Source: Chloroflexota bacterium
GTDB lineage: Bacteria; Chloroflexota; Anaerolineae; Aggregatilineales; Phototrophicaceae
Assembly: GCA_011523735.1 (NCBI GenBank)
Contig: WTGB01000075.1
Location: 1 to 54,360, forward strand
Reading direction: 5' to 3'
Length of the DNA stretch: 54,360 nucleotides
In this document: positions 53,045 to 54,360 of the stretch, in pieces
Layout: every line of letters begins with the position of its first letter
Numbering within the stretch: the first letter of the stretch is position 1
Translations under genes and position numbers: made by a program
The notes under the pieces: generated by a model
What the model saw: only the letters and a program-made list of their open reading frames with translations
Databases searched by the model: none
Told to the model about the DNA's origin: nothing

Positions 53045-54360
53045 TTATGGATTCGCGCACGGAGGCGGATTAGTCCCAGACCCGATCTTTTTCCAATCCT
53101 GTGTAATCTGATTGAACGTCCGATCATTGCCGCATTCCGGCCGATTCCAGGTGCAGGTCTTCTGCCTCAGCTTTCGCTCATAAATGTCGTAATTGCAAGC
53201 CAGATTCCCCGGCGGCCTTCTCTCAGTAACCGACCATTCGTTGGACGACCAATTGCAGGTCTCTTTGCATGGCGGCGGCTCAGTATCGCGTGGCGGCGGC
53301 TCAGTATCGCGCGGTGGCGGCTCAGTATCGCGCGGTGGCGGATCGGTTTCGCGCGGCGGCACGGGCGTATCGGTCGGCGGCACAGGCGTATCCGTCGGGA
53401 CTGGCGTATCCTTCACCACGGTCACCGTCAGGCTGGCTTGCTCCCCTTCCCATTCGTAATCCTCGCCATCGCCCAATGCCCAGACCGCGATCGTAAACGT
53501 GCCAACGCTGCCCTCCGGCGCGAACATATAGCTCGTTCCGCCCACAATATCCAGTTTCGACGCGCCGCCCGATACACTCACCCGATAATTCAGCGCCCCG
53601 GTCACCGCGTCCCAGGAGACCTCTAGTTTCCCCGTCTTTCGCAGATTGCCGGGCGCTGGCAAATCTTTCGGCGACGGGTAGAGCAACTCAACGCTGTTGC
53701 TCCACGCGCTTGCCTTCTCATAATCTGCGGACGAGCTCAGGGCTTGCACCCGCACACTGTACGTCACATCGAAAGCCATATTCCCCACAAAATACTCCGT
53801 CGCCGAGACATCTTCGCTGCTTCGACCATTTATCGCCGGCGACCACTCCACCCGGTACTTCGTAGCCCCTGTGACCGCGTCCCAGATCACCTTCGACAAA
53901 CCCGTAGCCCGCAGGTTGCCCGGCGCCGCCAACGGTATCAGCGTCGGCGTAGGCGTGTCCGTCGGCGGGATTGGCGTATCCGTCGGCGGTACAGGCGTTG
54001 GCGTGTCTGTCGGTGGTACTGGCGTATCGGTCGGTATCGGACAAACCAGCGCATGCGAGAAATCTACCGTCGCCAGTTGAACGCTCCCCGAATCCAGGGC
54101 GACCGCCCGACCCTCGATGGTCTTGCCGCAATCTCCGGGCGCTATATCCGCGCTGAATATCCCGTCCGCGGTTTCCACATTCCCGATAAAGGCATGACCC
54201 GTCCCGCGATCCGACCAGTCAACCCGCGCGAACTCCAGCGCGTAATGCTCCAAACTGAAGGTGCAGGTCACCCGATTTGCGCTGACCGCATTCGCGCAAC
54301 TGACCGAACCCCTTGGCTCAGGCGTTGGCGTGTCTGTCGGTGGTACCGGCGTATCCGTCG
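53045..54360 (-). CDS. Secreted Pro-Thr-rich FN3 surface protein (partial)
   Basis: The frame stays open to the window edge, so the start is missing; at least 438 residues remain. Order: a Pro-Thr linker (DTPVPPTDTPTPEP), a domain with three cysteines (SCANAVSANRVTCTFSLEHY to ALVCP), another TDTPVPP linker, two FN3-like domains (APGNLRATGLSKVIWDAVTG and APGNLRKTGKLEVSWDAVTG), a third linker ending in four DTEPPPR-type repeats, and the Cys-rich tail shared with the 52537 gene. The GTG at 54271 is not the real start because coding continues before it. A cell-surface or secreted adhesive role is likely. Confidence 0.85.
   Translation of the reverse strand, partial: TDTPVPPTDTPTPEPRGSVSCANAVSANRVTCTFSLEHYALEFARVDWSDRGTGHAFIGNVETADGIFSADIAPGDCGKTIEGRAVALDSGSVQLATVDFSHALVCPIPTDTPVPPTDTPTPVPPTDTPIPPTDTPTPTLIPLAAPGNLRATGLSKVIWDAVTGATKYRVEWSPAINGRSSEDVSATEYFVGNMAFDVTYSVRVQALSSSADYEKASAWSNSVELLYPSPKDLPAPGNLRKTGKLEVSWDAVTGALNYRVSVSGGASKLDIVGGTSYMFAPEGSVGTFTIAVWALGDGEDYEWEGEQASLTVTVVKDTPVPTDTPVPPTDTPVPPRETDPPPRDTEPPPRDTEPPPRDTEPPPCKETCNWSSNEWSVTERRPPGNLACNYDIYERKLRQKTCTWNRPECGNDRTFNQITQDWKKIGSGTNPPPCANP
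53271..53354 (-). repeat. Four 21-bp coding tandem repeats
   Basis: Units beginning GGCGGCGGCTCAGTATCGCG, nearly identical in the first three and diverged in the fourth, encode DTEPPPR repeats in the linker of the surface protein. Such tracts can change copy number. Confidence 0.85.

Noticed and set aside
53271..53354. Regular repeats that could suggest a CRISPR array
   Set aside because: They are contiguous 21-bp units without spacers and encode an in-frame protein linker.
1..54360. tRNA, rRNA, riboswitch or phage/transposase genes
   Set aside because: None could be recognised by eye on either strand; small structured RNAs cannot be fully excluded without a covariance search.

Overview
This 54.4 kb window looks like chromosomal DNA of a heterotrophic member of the Chloroflexota, most likely an uncultured Anaerolineae-type lineage. 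That placement is inferred from the moderately high GC content, the many ABC sugar and nucleoside transporters, secreted proteins with Pro-Thr linkers of the TDTPVPP type, a Pro-Thr/FN3 surface protein and dense short intergenic palindromes; no rRNA or tRNA gene confirms it. No CRISPR array, phage gene block or transposase was seen.

Layout. 1-4.4 kb (+): a sugar-acid or hydroxy-acid module with a split UxaA-type lyase, a LarA-family nickel racemase and an MFS transporter, meeting malate synthase tail to tail. 6.1-7.3 kb: a toxin-antitoxin (TA) pair whose PIN toxin is frameshifted. 7.3-13.8 kb: a three-domain kinase/M23/aminotransferase fusion, a GT39-like membrane glycosyltransferase, an SMP-30 lactonase and an enolase-superfamily sugar-acid dehydratase. 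14.0-23.8 kb: a beta-glucan utilisation locus with a secreted GH16 carrying three CBM11-like modules, a three-gene carbohydrate ABC importer, a LacI regulator with CelR-like operators and a GH3 glucosidase. 23.9-31.6 kb: M32 carboxypeptidase, SDR, a membrane protein, an OmpR-type two-component pair, an M20 peptidase and a small membrane protein. 31.7-36.8 kb: zinc alcohol dehydrogenase, epimerase, a KDG-type dehydratase and a ketoglutarate-semialdehyde dehydrogenase, which together suggest oxidative sugar-acid breakdown to 2-oxoglutarate. 37-41.3 kb: an asparagine-synthase-like protein with a shortened N-terminus, and a BMP-type binding protein with two tandem ligand-binding domains. 43.7-48.8 kb: the matching nucleoside-type permeases and double ATPase. 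49.5-54.4 kb: acetyl-CoA synthetase, alpha carbonic anhydrase and two proteins sharing an unrecognised Cys-containing tail domain; the second runs off the window.

The most unusual observation concerns two small TA cassettes, a VapBC-like one at 42.8-43.6 kb and HicBA at 49.0-49.4 kb. Each sits directly behind the 3' end of a host gene (an ABC permease and acetyl-CoA synthetase). Each is followed, 11-24 bp after the toxin stop, by a second partial copy of that same host gene's 3' end including its stop codon. In the HicBA case the distal copy still precedes a strong terminator, as expected if it were the original gene end. This is the layout left by elements that insert into gene 3' ends while restoring the reading frame, but no recombinase is present. 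Other points of note are a dispersed palindromic repeat with a conserved 5' box, the tandem BMP protein, a permease with an extra domain of about 280 residues, and the frameshifted toxin behind an intact antitoxin.
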